DNA of 64,000 nucleotides from Amaurobius ferox. Lineage: Eukaryota > Arthropoda > Arachnida > Araneae > Amaurobiidae. Shown here piece after piece: positions 63,940-64,000 of the stretch (position 1 is its first letter; each line of letters opens with the position of its first letter). The notes under the pieces are model-generated. The model worked only from the letters and a program-made list of their open reading frames with translations, made no database searches and was not told the origin of the DNA. Position numbers and translations under genes: made by a program. Location of the stretch: NCBI GenBank assembly GCA_951213105.1, contig OX578138.1:65199040-65263039 (forward strand). The letters are read 5' to 3'.

Positions 63940-64000
63940 TACTTTAATACAAATGGATTTGAACATCGTGGAATATGAATGCATAAGAAATTCGAGTGGA
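63940..64000. repeat. Dispersed repeat fragment cut by window end
   Basis: TTTAATACAAATGGATTTGA through GCATAAGAAATTCGAGTGGA aligns with 38905-38963. Continues beyond the window. Confidence 0.5.

Overview
The window reads as intergenic or intronic DNA from a large, AT-rich, transposon-laden animal genome. An arthropod is likely, and I lean towards a spider; that lean rests on a remembered resemblance of the hairpin-ended repeats to spider repeats, not on any search. There are no bacterial features and no CRISPR or rRNA. I found no host protein-coding exon I can defend. The only long open frames belong to one LTR retrotransposon.

Layout. 0-3.4 kb: copies of a hairpin-ended repeat (called HP here), an (AC)-tailed tRNA-derived SINE with a perfect 12-bp target duplication, and a decayed short-unit satellite. 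3.4-12 kb: AT-rich sequence with hAT-like remnants, a 32-bp tandem repeat, a 412-bp Tigger-like MITE and a 20-bp satellite. 12-14.4 kb: HP copies head to tail, then inverted. 14.4-27 kb: a 31-bp tandem repeat, two SINEs, a 680-bp foldback element, tRNA-like sequences and a broken Tc1 transposase. 27.5-32 kb: an HP copy and a 137-bp satellite split by a Penelope-like element carrying a GIY-YIG endonuclease remnant. 32-41.2 kb: a pogo/Tigger end, three copies of a dispersed repeat, several tandem arrays, and an HP copy nested in a mariner-like MITE. 41.6-42.8 kb: a dispersed repeat ending in a 141-bp near-perfect palindrome. 44.4-53.4 kb: a Ty3/gypsy element inserted in a SINE. 53.5-64 kb: more SINEs, a hAT MITE with an 8-bp target duplication, and two CpG-rich patches that could be promoters.

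The main biology is nested mobile-DNA insertion, several cases of which the sequence dates relative to each other. The Ty3/gypsy element (44382-53448) splits a SINE, leaves a 4-bp duplication (CTAA), and has 732 bp of apparently identical LTR sequence at both ends. Its 5' LTR nevertheless lacks the last 439 bp present in the 3' LTR. The Penelope-like element (30424-31304) splits a satellite with a 12-bp duplication and has inverted terminal repeats. The HP copy at 37617-38506 sits in a MITE whose unoccupied relative lies at about 23.7-24.0 kb. These are the best-supported observations. The HP family and the hammerhead-ribozyme-like cores scattered near Penelope remnants are the best candidates for something undescribed.
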